A DNA stretch of 64,000 bases from Gibbula magus (lineage: Eukaryota; Mollusca; Gastropoda; Trochida; Trochidae): assembly GCA_936450465.1 (NCBI GenBank), contig OW388294.1, positions 66,577,575-66,641,574 of the forward strand, written 5' to 3'. A program made the position numbers and the translations under genes. Under the pieces are notes generated by a model. It saw only the letters and a program-made list of their open reading frames with translations, had not been told where the DNA came from and did not search any database. Shown piece by piece: positions 43,718 through 56,822 of this stretch (position 1 is the first letter of the stretch; each line of letters begins with the position of its first letter).

Positions 43718-43862
43718 ATTTTACATTTCTCGTCGAATATCATGTTTATCTCATCTCGTGAAGTAGAAATGCTTTTATTCACGAGTGGTGCAGTCACGAG
43801 ACCAAATTTCTACTTCACGAGATGAGATATTCATGGTATTCCACGAGGAATGTCAAAAACTC
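43718..43862. repeat. Hairpin MITE-like element
   Basis: ATCTCATCTCGTGAAGTAGA at 43748 extends to a 23-base arm that pairs perfectly with 43806-43828. Weaker pairing extends outward to about 43718 and 43862. The loop contains 'CACGAGTGGTGCAGTCACGAG'-like palindromic sequence. A half copy is at 44066-44150. Confidence 0.75.
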
Positions 43863-44065
43863 TATTTATTAGATCAAACAAATCTTGCATAGTTCGTACA
43901 TGACGTTAACTTTATGCATGGATCATCCATGATGGTTTTGCTTAACCACGGTCATCTAATGACGTCATATGATTGGAAGTATTATGTCACTCGGTGAAAA
44001 TACGAATTTTATTTTAAATGATAAATGCCGTATTTCACCAATGAATATCTCATAATAGAGGATAA

Positions 44066-44150
44066 TTGTCATTTCTCGTCGAATTCCATGTAAATCTCAT
44101 CGAGTGAAGTAGAAATTTATATTTTTACGAGTGGAGCAGCCTCGAGTGTA
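44066..44150. repeat. Half copy of the 43.7-kb hairpin element
   Basis: 'GTCATTTCTCGTCGAATTCC', 'ATGTAAATCTCATCGAGTGA', 'AGTAGAAATTTATATTTTTA' and 'CGAGTGGAGCAG' follow the left arm and loop of 43718-43800. The right arm is missing. Confidence 0.65.
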
Positions 44151-44231
44151 ATTATATGAATTCTATACATATGGAAAAACCTTTTTCACCAGCAAAATTT
44201 GTCTGATAGACATAAGACAATGTGTCATTAA

Positions 44232-44594
44232 AGGGGTAGTAGCACGTTTTTTCGCTGAAAGAAATTTAAGGATATGAAATGTATTTGAAAAATAATGTCA
44301 CCAATAGAAAAATACACTTCTCTCTTCGGAAAATCAAGTTAAAAAATGAGTACACATGGTTCCGTAAAGCCACGAGAATCGTCTTTGTCGTTCAAAATAA
44401 TAAAATGTGTTCACAATAAAATGGCCGCCATGCAATTTCTGCTTTATACGCATCACCGTTATTACCACTACGGGTAATTAGTTTGAGTAATAACATGTTT
44501 TCCCGCTAAAGTAAATGTTAATGACATAAACTATCATTATCAATGGAAAATTTGCACAAATAAAATTTGAAAAAAACCCCGTGCTACTGCCCCT
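44232..44594. mobile_element. TTAA-flanked MITE, family 1, copy F
   Basis: TTAA (44228-44231) precedes AGGGGTAGTAGCACG, and CGTGCTACTGCCCCT ends at 44594 before TTAA (44595-44598). The interior has 'AAAATGGCCGCCATGCAATT' and 'CACCGTTATTACCACTACGG', as in copies A and G. Confidence 0.88.
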
Positions 44595-44598
44595 TTAA

Positions 44599-45747
44599 AA
44601 GTAACCATATGGAATAAGAGGATCATGATCCAGCAGTAAAGAAGAGTTCACTCAGATAACTTTTCGCTTCTTTTGGATATTTGCATTTATACATATTTGT
44701 TATTTTGGTTTCCGAAAATTGACCTTACACTGAAAGATGAAAGTGAATATCGGTTGCTGTAATGTGAGTTATTCCATTCTTTCAAGTTAATGGACAAAGT
44801 TTGGTAAGAATCTTCAAAATCAACCCATTTGCAAAAAGACAATTTTAATAAACATGTCCTTTGGACGAAATCTGATCAACTTTAACTGTTATGACACCTC
44901 TAAAACAAAGAGAAGAGTTAACTAACGTATTGAACTTGAAAGGCTGACACATGAATTCATAAAGTGCATGTTTATACACTTTTTACCATACGTTATCAAT
45001 ACTTGTTGAAAAAAAAGGATTTCACCATCCAGTTTCCTTTTTATTTTGCAAGAAAAAAGATGTTTTGATGCTGTTTTTGATATTTGAAACCTAAACTTTA
45101 TTACGTTTAATTGAGAAAAATGACTTTAATTTATTTAGAAAATGACTTTAATTATTGGAAAAATAAGTTAAATTAATGAAGAAAATGAGTTAATGAGTTT
45201 GATGAAAAAAGAATTTCATAAAGAGTATTTTTTCTCATCATTAATCCTGCTATCCCATCTTAAGATTGGATATCCAAATTTTAGATAGCGATGTATCCAT
45301 AATTTAAATAGCCATGAGAGCTATGTCATCTTAAGATACCACACCGACCACTGTACAGTGTACCTGACATGAACAGACTAACTGTACAAGAACGAAATAT
45401 GGTGATGTGTATGCTGCATTCGGAAACACGCCTGTGGCGATATCTATTCCCACGACGGCGATATCTATTCCATATATTTGATAATGTTAAAAACACCAAA
45501 GAAATGTTGATACAGTTTCATTTTAGTTTAGTAGTTTAGTCAGTTTGGTATTAATGAATCTCTGAACAGGTATGAAGGTGTTGAGTATTGCCTTTATTTT
45601 ATTGCACTTTATTCTGCCTTTTCTTGAACGTTGTTTGAATGTTATTGACAGTCAGTGATTGTCTAGGCTTTATTGAAACTAAACACAATCAATAATTAAA
45701 CTTATTTTACTTTACGTTTTCTTAAAGGGTGCAGAAATACTGCAAAA
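44599..45747. other. Intergenic, one small hairpin
   Basis: ATCTTAAGAT occurs in a short inverted arrangement at about 45258-45338. No gene recognised. Confidence 0.4.
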
Positions 45748-46905
45748 CACGTATCCATTTACAACCCTGATCAAATCAGGGACCCTCTATACAAAGTCCC
45801 TTATCATATAACATTACCTGTCATTTTATGAAAATACCATGTCAATTTCTTCCCTTGACAACAATTTAACTATTTCACTCGATGAGGTAAGCATGATATT
45901 GAAGAAAATACATATATCCTTTACTAACTTCAAACAATGGTAAACACGATTCAAATCTGTAAAGTTGGGACAAGCATTTTTTCTGTATAAAGAGATGAAA
46001 GGGAAGGATACAAGCTAACTCCGAGGTTTTGCTTAAAAGGTATGAACATTTATGTATCACTTAATACTTCGCTTTAGAAATCTAAGTTTGAAAACAGGAG
46101 AAGATCTTTCATCAAAATAAAATTACTTCCTTCTTAATGGACTGGGAAAAAAATAACTGTAGAGGTTAATCCGATAATGCTAGATCTTGAATACCATAAC
46201 TAGAGGTTAATTTAACATCAATTTAACACGTATCCACTTGCAACCTTGATCATTGAACATACATGTTATTTTATGTGAATACCATGTCAATTTCGAAGTG
46301 AGCATGATATTTGTAAATAAAATACATATATCCTTTACTAACTTCAAACAATGGCAAACACGATTCAAATCTGTAATTTTGGGACAATCATTATGTCTGA
46401 ATAAACAGATGAAAGTGAAGGACAAAGCTAACTTCGAGGTTTTGCTTAAAAGGTAATACTGTGAGAATTAATGTATCACTTCATACTTCGCTTTAGAAAT
46501 CTAACTTTGAAAAAAAGAGGTGAGTGAGGTGAGCTGGGGTTTAACGCCGCTTTCAAGAGTATTTCACTTATATCGCGGCTGCTAGTATTATGGCAGGGAG
46601 AAAGCCCGCAACGTCATGCTATGCATTGCGATGAAACCTGCAAACATCGGCTTGAACTAGCGAACCATGGGTGGTACTACGCTGAAATTCAGTGTAGCAT
46701 TACACCCAAACCTTACTGCTTGTAGAACAGTACTCTACTGCAGACACAGTTGCCATGCCCCTGGCGGGATTCGAACCGCAGACCTCTTGACCCGAAGCCG
46801 CCCCTTGAAAACAAGACAACATCCTTCATCAAAATACAATTACTCCCTCCAGAATCGACTGGAAAAGGATATTAAGGCTAATCCGATAATGTTAGAACTT
46901 TACTT
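45748..46905. repeat. Tandem duplication of about 450 bp; second copy carries a SINE
   Basis: Unit 1 (about 45748-46195) and unit 2 (about 46226-46905 minus the SINE) share, in order, 'ACACGTATCCA', 'ATACCATGTCAATTTC', 'TCCTTTACTAACTTCAAACA', 'GATTCAAATCTGTAA', 'GAGGTTTTGCTTAAAAGGTA', 'ACTTCGCTTTAGAAATCTAA' and 'TAATCCGATAATG'. The open frames here on both strands derive from the duplicated sequence and show no known domain. Confidence 0.85.
46514..46804 (-). mobile_element. tRNA-derived SINE, copy 2, with 7-bp TSD
   Basis: Inverse orientation: the SINE end 'GTGAGTGAGGTGAG' is at the left, the core 'TTTAACGCCGCTTTC' follows, and box B (inverse 'GGATTCGAACCG' near 46768) is at the right. TTGAAAA lies at 46507-46513 and 46805-46811. 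The uninterrupted paralogous site in unit 1 ('TTTGAAAACAGGAGAAGATC', about 46087) shows the empty state. Confidence 0.9.
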
Positions 46906-49530
46906 AAACGAGTGAGTGCCACAACGAGGGATTTATTTATCAACGAGAAGGTTTCAATATCATAATGCATTGTGTGGAAGATTTTTCTGACTGTGCGGTG
47001 CCACCGGATGGCACGAACATGTTTCCGATTTTTTTGCAAACAAAGTCTGTTCACCAATATAACGATTAAATGTGAATCTTAAAACATGATACTAACTGAA
47101 ATACATAAGCTTATTCACACGTTTAATTTGAGTACACAATTCCAAAATACACACATGTACTACATAAGTTCTCGTACTAATTCTCGTGAAAGATTACAAA
47201 ATCATTTAATGTCATCCAAGTTTACCCAATTAATTTGTAAAACATTATTGTGTTGTGTTGTGCTGAGAAGAACGCGACAGAGCGATACCGCCATGTGGGG
47301 TGGTTGTGTGTCTCTGCATCCTGCGCAAGTTATCATCTCGCGTCTAATACAGGTTCTCGTCACGTGACCAAATCTTTATTACATTCATAACTTCTTTTAG
47401 GAGTTACCCGGCGTGCTAAAACGAGACAAGAACGACGGCCCGTCGCGTCTCACGAACCAAGCTCGAATGCCCTTAGAGAAGTCACTGGAGCGTAACTTGT
47501 ACTACATTTTATATTCAACATATAAAACTGTCCTCCGTGGTTTACAGAGCAGTTGCAAGTCATATACTTTGTTCACCTTCGGAGAATAACATTTGAGGTA
47601 AGCTTCATAATTATCCACCTATGTTTCCTTAGTTCGTGTTTTAAGCGTGTATCATTTGATGGATATATATTAAGAAAGATGTTGACATTTCACGTGTCGC
47701 TTGTGACAATGTGACTCTTGATGTCCACACCTGTTCTTCTGTTTGGAATACAATGATCTTTTGTTAACTTCGATGTCTTGTTGTATTTATACACTGAAGT
47801 ACGGTCCGTCGTAAGTCCGTCAGCTGGTTACTTTTGGTCTTGGTCGCTAACTTTTGGAACTCTTTGCTTAATTTTACCATTAATTTGACAACATCATACT
47901 TTCGGGTTTGGAAAGTTTTAGGGTATTGATTAATATAAGACACACATAACGTATTATATTGTTAAAGGATTTTCTTACTAAATGTACAAAAAAAAGAAGC
48001 AGGGGTGATGTATCTGCCCCTGATTTTTATTGTTAACTAACGACTCGTACATGTCTATAAGGAGCTCTCCAAAAACGAGAAATGCACCACATAAAGGATG
48101 ATTTGTTAGTTCTGGCGATGAAGCATGACTCATAACTTAACAAGGACAATGTTTAATTATTCAGCCACCTTGAACATGTCATTGTGACATTTCAGATCTG
48201 TCCACATAATATCTAAGCCATCAAAAGACTAAATGCCAATGTCGTCTATTTTTAACACTATATAACAATGGGGTGTTTCATGCACATGTTATGATACATA
48301 ATAGTAGGTATTTATATTGAGAAAATTGATATGAGATTGTTGAAAATGGGTGACTATATCGTTAATTACATCATGTATACCTATGTGTGTTTACACAGCC
48401 ACCAACATATAATTTCTTAAATTTCATGAATAAAGGAATATTAAAAATATTGAACAAATTAGCATCAAAGTTTGCATGGAAACTTCTACCTACTAATTTA
48501 TCCTTCATATCCTTTCTTATAGAATCATTAAAGCATGACATACAAAATGAACTTGTATGTACACATTTTCACAATTCACTGATTTCAAATATTAAAACGC
48601 TAAAAAACGTTCAACATGACGTTACCAAATGAACGAACACCACCTTTCATGGGTGATTATAAAACCTTGTTCAAGTTTATAGAGGGAGTATATATGAAAG
48701 ACTATTATTCAGTCGACACACGTATGTGTATTGAACAGTTCATGTGTGCCCCAACGGTGTATTGAGGTCACAGGTATTTCCTTTGATAGGGGTAAATATT
48801 GAAGAAGACTCGGTCCTCTCGGTGTAAATATGAGACCTGTCTAACGGGTAGCTAAGAAATTGAGCCATTTAGTACATTCTTTTCTCATTTATTTTCAAAT
48901 TCGGCATCTCAGATATTGCAATGACGAACATTGTCGCGTTAGGTGTCACACTTAATTAAAATTCGCCTTTAATGTATATCTACATAATGTTGCATATGTT
49001 ATAGCTTTAAAAGCGTGTTGCAAAATAAATATTAAATATATTCAATGCTTATTTGGATAGTTATAGTCATGTATCAAACTCTTTCAACTTGATATTTCAT
49101 GCAATACAAATACGTTCGTGATTCGTGTAACATGGACAAATGTGGAAGTATCTAAATCTAGTATAAGGGTTATTAAATAGTATCTACTTGAAGAATTAGA
49201 TCCATATTTATCTTTCAACATATTTTGCAAGCTATGATTTTATTTTAACTCGGTTTTGTTAAAATGTCAGCATCCAAAGACGAGTTTCTAAAGAGTAGAA
49301 CGTTATACGTTAGTGATGGTAACAACCTGCCTACTCATGGTATGAAGAAAAAATCAGTTCAAATTGATTAGAAGACCTTTATTGTTCAGCGTAGATTGAA
49401 ACAAGATTTCAAATGAGTTTACTTTGAAGACGATTTCCATAATCATCCCACGACAGAAAGGTATGGCATAAGTTAGTCCTTGCAAACTACCTCAAGGTCA
49501 AGCAGATATAGATATAAATGTATATGATAC
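46906..49530. other. Intergenic, one candidate first exon
   Basis: No coding exon recognised. See 47515-47597 for a possible promoter and non-coding first exon. Open frames at 47086 and 48387 show no family features. Confidence 0.4.
47515..47597 (+). promoter_or_regulatory. Possible TATA promoter and non-coding first exon
   Basis: 'CATATAAAACTG' near 47518-47530 could be a TATA element. About 30 bases on, 'TTTACAGAGCAGTTGCAAGT' begins a less AT-rich stretch that ends at a strong donor, GAG|GTAAGC (GT at 47598). The region upstream (47260-47480) is GC-richer than its surroundings and has CpG-containing words. No downstream coding exon was found, so this remains weak. Confidence 0.25.
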
Positions 49531-49539
49531 TCATTTAAT

Positions 49540-49830
49540 TATTGTCAAACGCCTTGTTGATGACTTTGAAGAAAGGGTTTCCGTGACCATATCACTTCAG
49601 AACCTTAACCCATAATTAGGCAATTAGTCATTAAATTTGCTTCATATTTGATGACTTCAAAGAAGCATTTCCATGATGATGTCACTACATGACCTTACAT
49701 AATAATTCACTAAAGTCATTGAACTTGCTTCATTTTTTATGACTTCAATTTTATGATCATATAAATACAGAACCTTAACCCATAATTCAGTCAACAGTTA
49801 TTCAAATTGCTTCACGTTGACCCCCTTGTG
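49540..49830. repeat. Diverged tandem repeat, about 105-bp unit
   Basis: Words such as 'GATGACTT', 'GAACCTTAACCCATAATT' and 'AAATTGCTTCA' recur two to three times with drift. Non-coding. Confidence 0.6.
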
Positions 49831-51099
49831 TAGGAAAAAGGTCAATCTCTACAATCACATTCCTGTATCTTGAAGGTGCCCGACTCCACCCAAAATTTAT
49901 ATATATTGATTCTCAAATAATCTCATTCTTTAATGTCACACAACCGACGTATGCTTGTTTACATAGATAACAGACGATCGTCCAAAAAGGGAATGTGGAA
50001 AGACTTGTCATCAGATGACCTTCAAAAGAATTGTTAAGACAAATAACAGACAACAATTTGGAAAAGTGGAAGTAAAGGCATCTCATCATAAATATATAAG
50101 ATCGTGACACATATCATAATTCATAATCTCCTTGATATTGATAACGTTTAGTTTATGATGGTAATAAATGTCTGTAAAACATGTAACACGGTTAATTACT
50201 ATATTTTCCTCTTGACATGGGCAGCCATTATGTTGATAAATAGATAACCTCGCTCTAATGTCTTCTGTCAAATATATTAACAAAACTTGATAAAAGGTTC
50301 AAATATCCGAGGTTTTTCTTTATCAGAGGGACACGAGGGTAAGAGCTAGTATTTATATTCCATTGTTTTTTCTTCATTAGTAGTTAACAAACATATTCAT
50401 CTTTAGAACAAATCACTATCGTTTAATTTGTAGTTGAATGAGGTCGTATCATTGTGACGTCATATTGTTATCAATATAGTGTGATGTCATGTGACTGATG
50501 ATGTCAGAGTCTATTGTGGAAAACACTTTTGGATACTAAATTGCAGTATATGATTTCACAAGGTTGACTACTATACATGTATTTTACTCCCAGCATGTAC
50601 AATCTTAAGTATGATATATAGCAGAATATGATATCATTCAGCAACATTTAACTTTGAGCAATACAAATGCTTTAAAAATACTTTTCAATGAATTTTGTCA
50701 GCAACACATTCGAGTCACTGATACACATTTATTTGCATGTTGTATCATTATACTAAATAAATCCTTCCCAATTCAAAAGAATTCAATAATAAAATCAAAA
50801 TTAATATGCCGTAGTATCACACAAAACATTGGTAACCATTTTCGTGAATTTCGTAAAATTTCTTTAATTGATTTTACTAACCTTTTTAAGGTTCAATCAC
50901 CATTAATTCCACAAGTGTTTAAATACACCGACAACAATTCCTCTTTGCCCCTGGTTTAAACTAGCCATGAGGTTAAGTTTAAGACAAACAACCTCTTCAT
51001 CGCGAATACTCTTATAAGAGCAGTGCAAATACTTGTACGTTATTGTGACTTGTTGGCGTCTTGTCACGACAGTAAAGATCAAAGATAAGTCCCCTCTGG
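49831..51099. other. Intergenic, no gene recognised
   Basis: The 101-codon frame at 50654-50959 has no recognisable motif or splice context. Several AT-rich stretches. Nothing supported. Confidence 0.4.
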
Positions 51100-52100
51100 C
51101 AGGTGATCAGGTGTGTCCAACCATAAATATAATCTATAGCCTCTTCTATTTAGCCTCAGTGTTTGAATCTTGTTTCTATATCTGCGACATTGAGGTCATG
51201 GGTTCTGGAACCATGAGGAAATAATCAATTGTGAACGTTCTGAAGATGGTTTGAAAAAAGTAGTTGATTAGATGTTAGGGTTTGATTTTAAGCATAATCA
51301 AAATATAATCTATTGGCTCTTTGTCTTCTTGGCCTCGGGGTAGAAACCTTGTTTAAATCTTTATGTCATTGAGGTCAGTGGGGAACTGATTCTGGAAACA
51401 AGGTTATTATCAGTTGTAAGTTTTATGATAGAAAATAACGCCCCAGGGTGAAATCGTTGTTGGAGTATTGGTGATGTATCTCTGAGGTAAGGGGGAAACA
51501 TATTTTGGACATGGAGATTACTATCAACTGTGACAAAAACTTTTGAAATTTATAAAATTTATAAAATAACACTTGTTGATAAAATGTCTAGAAGAAGATT
51601 ATAAGATTATAACTATATATATATTGAATTTCTTTAACATGCTATGTTTAGCCTCGATTATATACATTATTTCAAAATACTTGGCCATTAAGAAGACTTT
51701 TCTATAAAATCATGAAATATGAGAGAAAATTAGGAAAGGAACTATATATAATCAATGCAATGGAAGAAGGTAATAAGCGTGTCTGACCATAAATATAATC
51801 TATAGCCTCATTTATTTAGCCTTGGGTACAACACTTGCTTCAATATTGATGGCATTTAGGTCAGAAGGGAAGGATTCTACAAATGAGGTTGTTATCAGTA
51901 TTCAGTTTTGTGGTTGTAAAATTATTACAAAGTAATAATTTATTATATGGTAAAGGAATTGTATATATATGCCGACCATAATTATATTAACACCTCTTCC
52001 ATTTATACTCAGTATATACATCTTGTCTAAATCCTTATCACATATTATAATATCAGTAGAGCCAGGGTTGTTATCAGTTGCGAAAATATTAACTTTATTT
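51100..52100. repeat. Old tandem repeat, irregular unit, about four copies
   Basis: The order 'CCATAAATATAATCTATAGC', 'CTC', 'TTTAGCCT', 'GTCATTGAGGTCA', 'TTCTGGAA' and 'TTATCAGTTG' recurs at about 51115, 51295, 51785 and 51975 with unequal spacing and many substitutions. Non-coding. Confidence 0.65.
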
Positions 52101-52593
52101 TTTAAAAGAAGCATTAATAGATTATATGTCATTAAAAAACAATTAACTAATGTATAAACTAAATCGAACTTTCAAATGACAGACGTCGTAACCAATGTAC
52201 ATGTATTTGTCATTACGATATGAAACAAACTTATCATGTCAGCCAATTTTCCTTGAGTAGTAGAATCTTAAAAAGGCCAAACTATATATTATCACATTAT
52301 CACCAGTATTTATTTTGTCAATTAAACGTCGAATATTGTTAAGTTAACAAAATTCTTCTTACGCTCTGCTATTGTGTCTTCAAAATGTTTTGGACATGCC
52401 AACTGTCTTATCGATGTTATCTGCAAATTTAAAAAAGAGAAGGTTTGAAATTATTCAAAGTTATTTAGAAGTTGGTGTGATAACAAAACACAAATCTCAT
52501 CCCAACTTCTGGTGGATGCAAGTTGCAATAAATAGTCCAGAAACGAAATAAAAAAGTTGTCATCAATAAGATCAGTCTTCTTTCAAGAAAAGG
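52101..52593. other. Intergenic, no recognised feature
   Basis: AT-rich; nothing recognised. Confidence 0.4.
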
Positions 52594-52875
52594 CAGACAG
52601 ACAGACAGACAGACAGACAAGTTTATTCAGTAATTAAGGCAGGCCCAAAGTACAGTTGATGTTTCTTCATGACAGTTTGAGATCACGTGACATGTTTATT
52701 GGTTTTGCTCGGGATTTTGAAATGGACATCACATGTTTTATAAAAATGGCAACGGATTTTAAGACATCAATGTTATTAGAATGAAGTAGATTATACATTG
52801 TTTGTGGATTGACATAAACACAATTTAAATACTTCTTTAGATAAATCTTCTACTTTTCTTCTCAAGAAAAGGCTT
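52594..52875 (-). mobile_element. 5'-truncated LINE 3' end with (GTCT)n tail
   Basis: On the minus strand a coherent frame of about 55 codons reads 'KIYLKKYLNCVYVNPQTMYN' and 'LLHSNNIDVLKSVAIFIKH', ending in TGA. It is followed by 'GGGCCTGCCTTAATTACTGA', 'ATAAACTT' and a (GTCT)n run (52594-52620). A microsatellite-like tail after an ATAAA word is common for LINE copies. The family is not determined. Confidence 0.65.
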
Positions 52876-53282
52876 GTCTTTCAATGGTAGTATATGAAGC
52901 AACTTCTGCCATGATACACAATCTCATCACGAAAATATAATTACATGTATGAGATGGTGTCAATACAAAATATAAGTTGATTAACATGTACATGTACATA
53001 CTTGTAAGTACTTGCTGTAAATATTAGCATGTCACATTTGCTACTAGGGATTTTTTGGTATGGTCTAATACCTATGCTGTAATGTTATACGTGACTGTAT
53101 GACATCAATCACAAACGGTGATAAGCTTAGGTAACAATACCACGCTTCGTAACTATGTACCGATACAAGAGATACAAGAACTGCACTCACATCACTGACT
53201 TTGTACCATTCATCTATATAACATCACAACCAATAATTAACGATGTTACACTTTAGGTTAAACATCACATAGATCACCTTAA

Positions 53283-53635
53283 AGGCACTCTAGCACTCTA
53301 GGTTCTTCCTGAAGTAAAGTGCTCTCACGAAAATGTAAATAAGTGTAACCGATGACTAAATAATACCCCTGAATCAATAAAAACAGTTCTAGTTGTCTGA
53401 ACTCAAGAAATCGTCGCATGAGACCTGCAAAGCTACCTCTCACACTGAAGAGTGCCATACCACTGTCGCTGTATATGTCGCATCATTTTCTGCCAAAAGG
53501 GATAACCGTTTTCTATGGATAGGATCGTGTAATGTGATGTTTTAACCTCGAACGTAACATTATATCGTATCAACTTAAATAATAAATGACAAATTTGAGA
53601 AAAATAATATGCTTAAAACGTGCTATAGGGCATTT
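53283..53635. mobile_element. Family-2 MITE, decayed copy E
   Basis: After TTAA (53279-53282) comes AGGCACTCTAGCACTC; the right end reads CGTGCTATAGGGCATTT. It shares 'CTCTCACACTGAAGAGT' and 'AAATGACAAATTTGAGAAAA' with the first half of 29013-29808. The right TTAA is lost. It is shorter than other family-2 members. Confidence 0.7.
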
Positions 53636-56600
53636 GAGGAGAAGAATGTAAAATATACTAAATGTTACTTGATAATAATTTCTATGTAAGCATTGATCTT
53701 TTGTAAGAATACATATACATACTGTCCTCAGTGAGTTTGTTTAAAACTAGTCATTAGTCTATCATACAAAAACATCACACTCTATGTACCTCCATAACGC
53801 TATTGGAGATGCATCACCTCGATCGCCTTAAAGGGAGATAATCACGTTGGTGAGGTCACATATTTGTCTAATGATATAATTTGCGTTATTTAATTGAGAA
53901 TGATCAATTTTAACTGAAAATATCCAGTTTAAGGTCAACAGTTCAGTATAACGAAAATACAACCATTCAAGTCGTGATTTTGATCGAAAACCTTGGCTTG
54001 CTGCAGCCATTATGTCGAACATACTTTTGGAGACATAATAAAGTAGATAGGAAGACAGATTTGCTTCTATAGCGTTTAATAGGTCTTATAACGAGTACAT
54101 ACGTTACATAGAGCCATAATTGACGACGTGGATATAAAAGTCGAGCACGAAGATATGACCTAAACCATCACCTTTAGTAACACGGTACATTATAGAACCA
54201 AATAAAATACCATTCAGAACTGATCATGCATGTTTAATGAGACAGAAAAAACACACTTGTTGAAGCATACTACCTCTCGCTTAAATGGTATTTCGAACTG
54301 GCGAGATACTGGTATTGAAATAGATAATATTGTCAATGAGTGTTGATATATTTCAATATATATGTATATATATATGCTACATTCAACATAAATTATTCTC
54401 CTGATAATTCAACATTATACCAGACACGTATTTATGATGACCATTGTTTAATGTATAACATACCTGGTCTATTTGTGGCGTGAAATATGACATTAGTGAA
54501 ATATTCCTATTTTCTCAACAAGGTCATAAATGTCCATATAAATCCTATTTACTATGTAGATTACATTCCTTTCTATTGTTGGGTAAAATAGTGTCAGGAA
54601 ATGTGAAACCTTATTACAGACCCCTACAACCTATTTGAATGAAACAATTCCATTTACTAAATTGGAAAATCAACTGGCTATATTATTATTATGGACATAC
54701 TTTTTAGTGTATGATTCGTTTTACTATAAATTGTCATAACAATTTACAAAAAATAAACATATCACATTTAATGATGTAAAAACTAAGCTAATTTGACGTG
54801 TGATACGCCATGTTACATACATTCTATACACCTCTACACATCCATGCACGTTTTATGAACTGTGGTATTAACAAATAAATTACCGGTTTCATGCCAACCT
54901 ATATAATATAACATATGGGTTCACCTTGAATTGTCCTTTCGAAAGAGATTTCTCTTTGTATATATCTACTTTACAATACTTGACGAATTCTTACACACTG
55001 TGATTTATATAGCTCTGTGTTGACACGATCGAAATGTGACATTGAAGAACAAACTGAATTCCCACTGGTCAAAGCTTGAATAATAATCAGGTTACTTACC
55101 CGTCATATAGTAAGTAATTTCATGCACATACAAATATCTTCAGTGGATTCTTTGCTCATAAGCATACACACATACTTTTGATTTTTTACTGTTTTCAAAA
55201 GGCTATAGATGTTGTTATTATTGTGAATCTATATGGAATGTATGCCAATTGCATATTGATGATAAATAACCATTAAAACCTTAATAATGCTGTATTTCTT
55301 ATCTTTTGAGTTTGTGTATTGGCTGGCAATTGGCTGGGTCTTAATGATACTTTGAAGTGCAGCTGTCACCTTTGGTATCACATATTTCTTACTTTGCCAC
55401 TACCAAATCAGTGCGGAATGAGTCTTTTAGCCGGATGCATTGAATATTTCTTATATTACATAATGAATAGTGTATATACTATACAGCTGCGTACCGAAAG
55501 TTTGTTCACCTCCTTATGTAAATTTAAATTTTATTTAGTTGAAAATATCATGTTATTTGGCATGTATTTGAATAATCGTACTAACGCGAAAACTAGATCG
55601 ATCAATTTGCATTTTTGCATTATAAGGAGACAGTTGAGTGTTCCATAACATAACCTGTTTTGATGCCACACAGTAAACAGTTTTGGCAACTCGTTGAAGT
55701 TGAAGTTTTTATTTTCTTTTGTGAAATATTCAATAAGTGATCAACTAGGTCTAACATATATCATATATTTGCTCTTAAATTTATACAATGTGTTTATGAT
55801 GAATTTGTTCTCATTTAGTCAATATAAAAAAAATTATTCGAAAATTAATGAATTTTAATTTAATTTTTGTTGAAATGTGACCCCTTCTTTCATTATGTCC
55901 AATTTCATAGACATGCACCACTGCCGTGACGATTACAGGATACGTTTGAGAATCATGTTTTGTACGCATTGATATATGATGATCCATTGTCATTGTATAT
56001 CGTGTAATTTTATTGACGTTACAATGAACGTCAATTTACTTGATATTTGCTCTGAGATACACATGTAGGTGAACAATCTTTCGGTACGCAGCTGTAGAAA
56101 GAAAAGCCACATGTTACAGGTAAACATTTGTGACGCGAGTCATTTAGTCACAGACGAAGCGAATGTGGAAACAGTGGTTTATTTCATGCAACAAGTTTGG
56201 AAAGGATATTGATAAGTCAATACCAATTATCGAAACGTATTTAGTTATCTGACATACACAACTTGACATTTAAACTTAAATATAAACTACAGGTACCATA
56301 ATTCTATTTCTATCTTATGAAATAAATCATTCAATAACTCTGCCCCTCCACTTGGAATCAATTGCCTGATGACTTCAAGATTTCACCATCATTGACTCAA
56401 ATCAAACGTCAAAACTTATTTACAAGTACCTTTTCACAGACTTCATTTCATGATAAGTTGAGTTACTAATCTTTAATTATTCACATGTTATAATTCATAT
56501 TATTACCCATAAGGTTGAAAATAACCGAGTTAATATTATTGATATGAGCACATGTGCACATATCATGTTTGCCTAGCAACCATTGTTTCACCGCGACTTC

Positions 56601-56758
56601 CCATATTTGTCGTCTGTGACGTCATGAAACGATTGTTCGTGACGTCACTGTACCTTGCCGTCGCAAGAGAAGTGGGCGGTTTTCTGACCATTTTTACGTG
56701 AATCAAATGGAATAAAATGGGTAATAAAGAACTTATTACACTCGAAAGTGTGCCATAT
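53636..56758. other. Intergenic, AT-rich, no gene
   Basis: About 3.1 kb with no recognised gene or shared repeat. A (TA)n-like tract lies near 54352-54374. 'CAGCTGCGTACCGAAAG' (near 55485) and its inverse 'CTTTCGGTACGCAGCTG' (near 56078) lie about 0.6 kb apart and could be ends of an unidentified inverted-repeat element. Confidence 0.45.
55485..56096. mobile_element. Possible inverted-repeat element ends
   Basis: 'ACAGCTGCGTACCGAAAGTT' followed by 'TGTTCACCT' at about 55480-55510 is mirrored by 'AGGTGAACAATCTTTCGGTA' then 'CGCAGCTGT' at about 56067-56095. That is an inverted repeat of about 28 bases with small differences. The interior (about 590 bp) is AT-rich and non-coding. This resembles a Tc1/mariner-type MITE; a TA lies at each flank (CTATACAG and CTGTAGAA). 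Confidence 0.7.
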
Positions 56759-56760
56759 GA

Positions 56761-56822
56761 CTTTTACAAAACGAGTGCAAATTATGTATACATGAAACAA
56801 ATTCACACTCGTTTCGTAAAAG
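56761..56822. repeat. Short hairpin
   Basis: CTTTTACAAAACGAGTG (56761-56777) pairs with CACTCGTTTCGTAAAAG (56806-56822), one mismatch, 28-base loop. Confidence 0.65.

Noticed and set aside
48387..50959. Frames at 48387 and 50654 as genes
   Set aside because: Asn/Lys/Ile-rich composition mirrors local AT content; no motif, no splice context.
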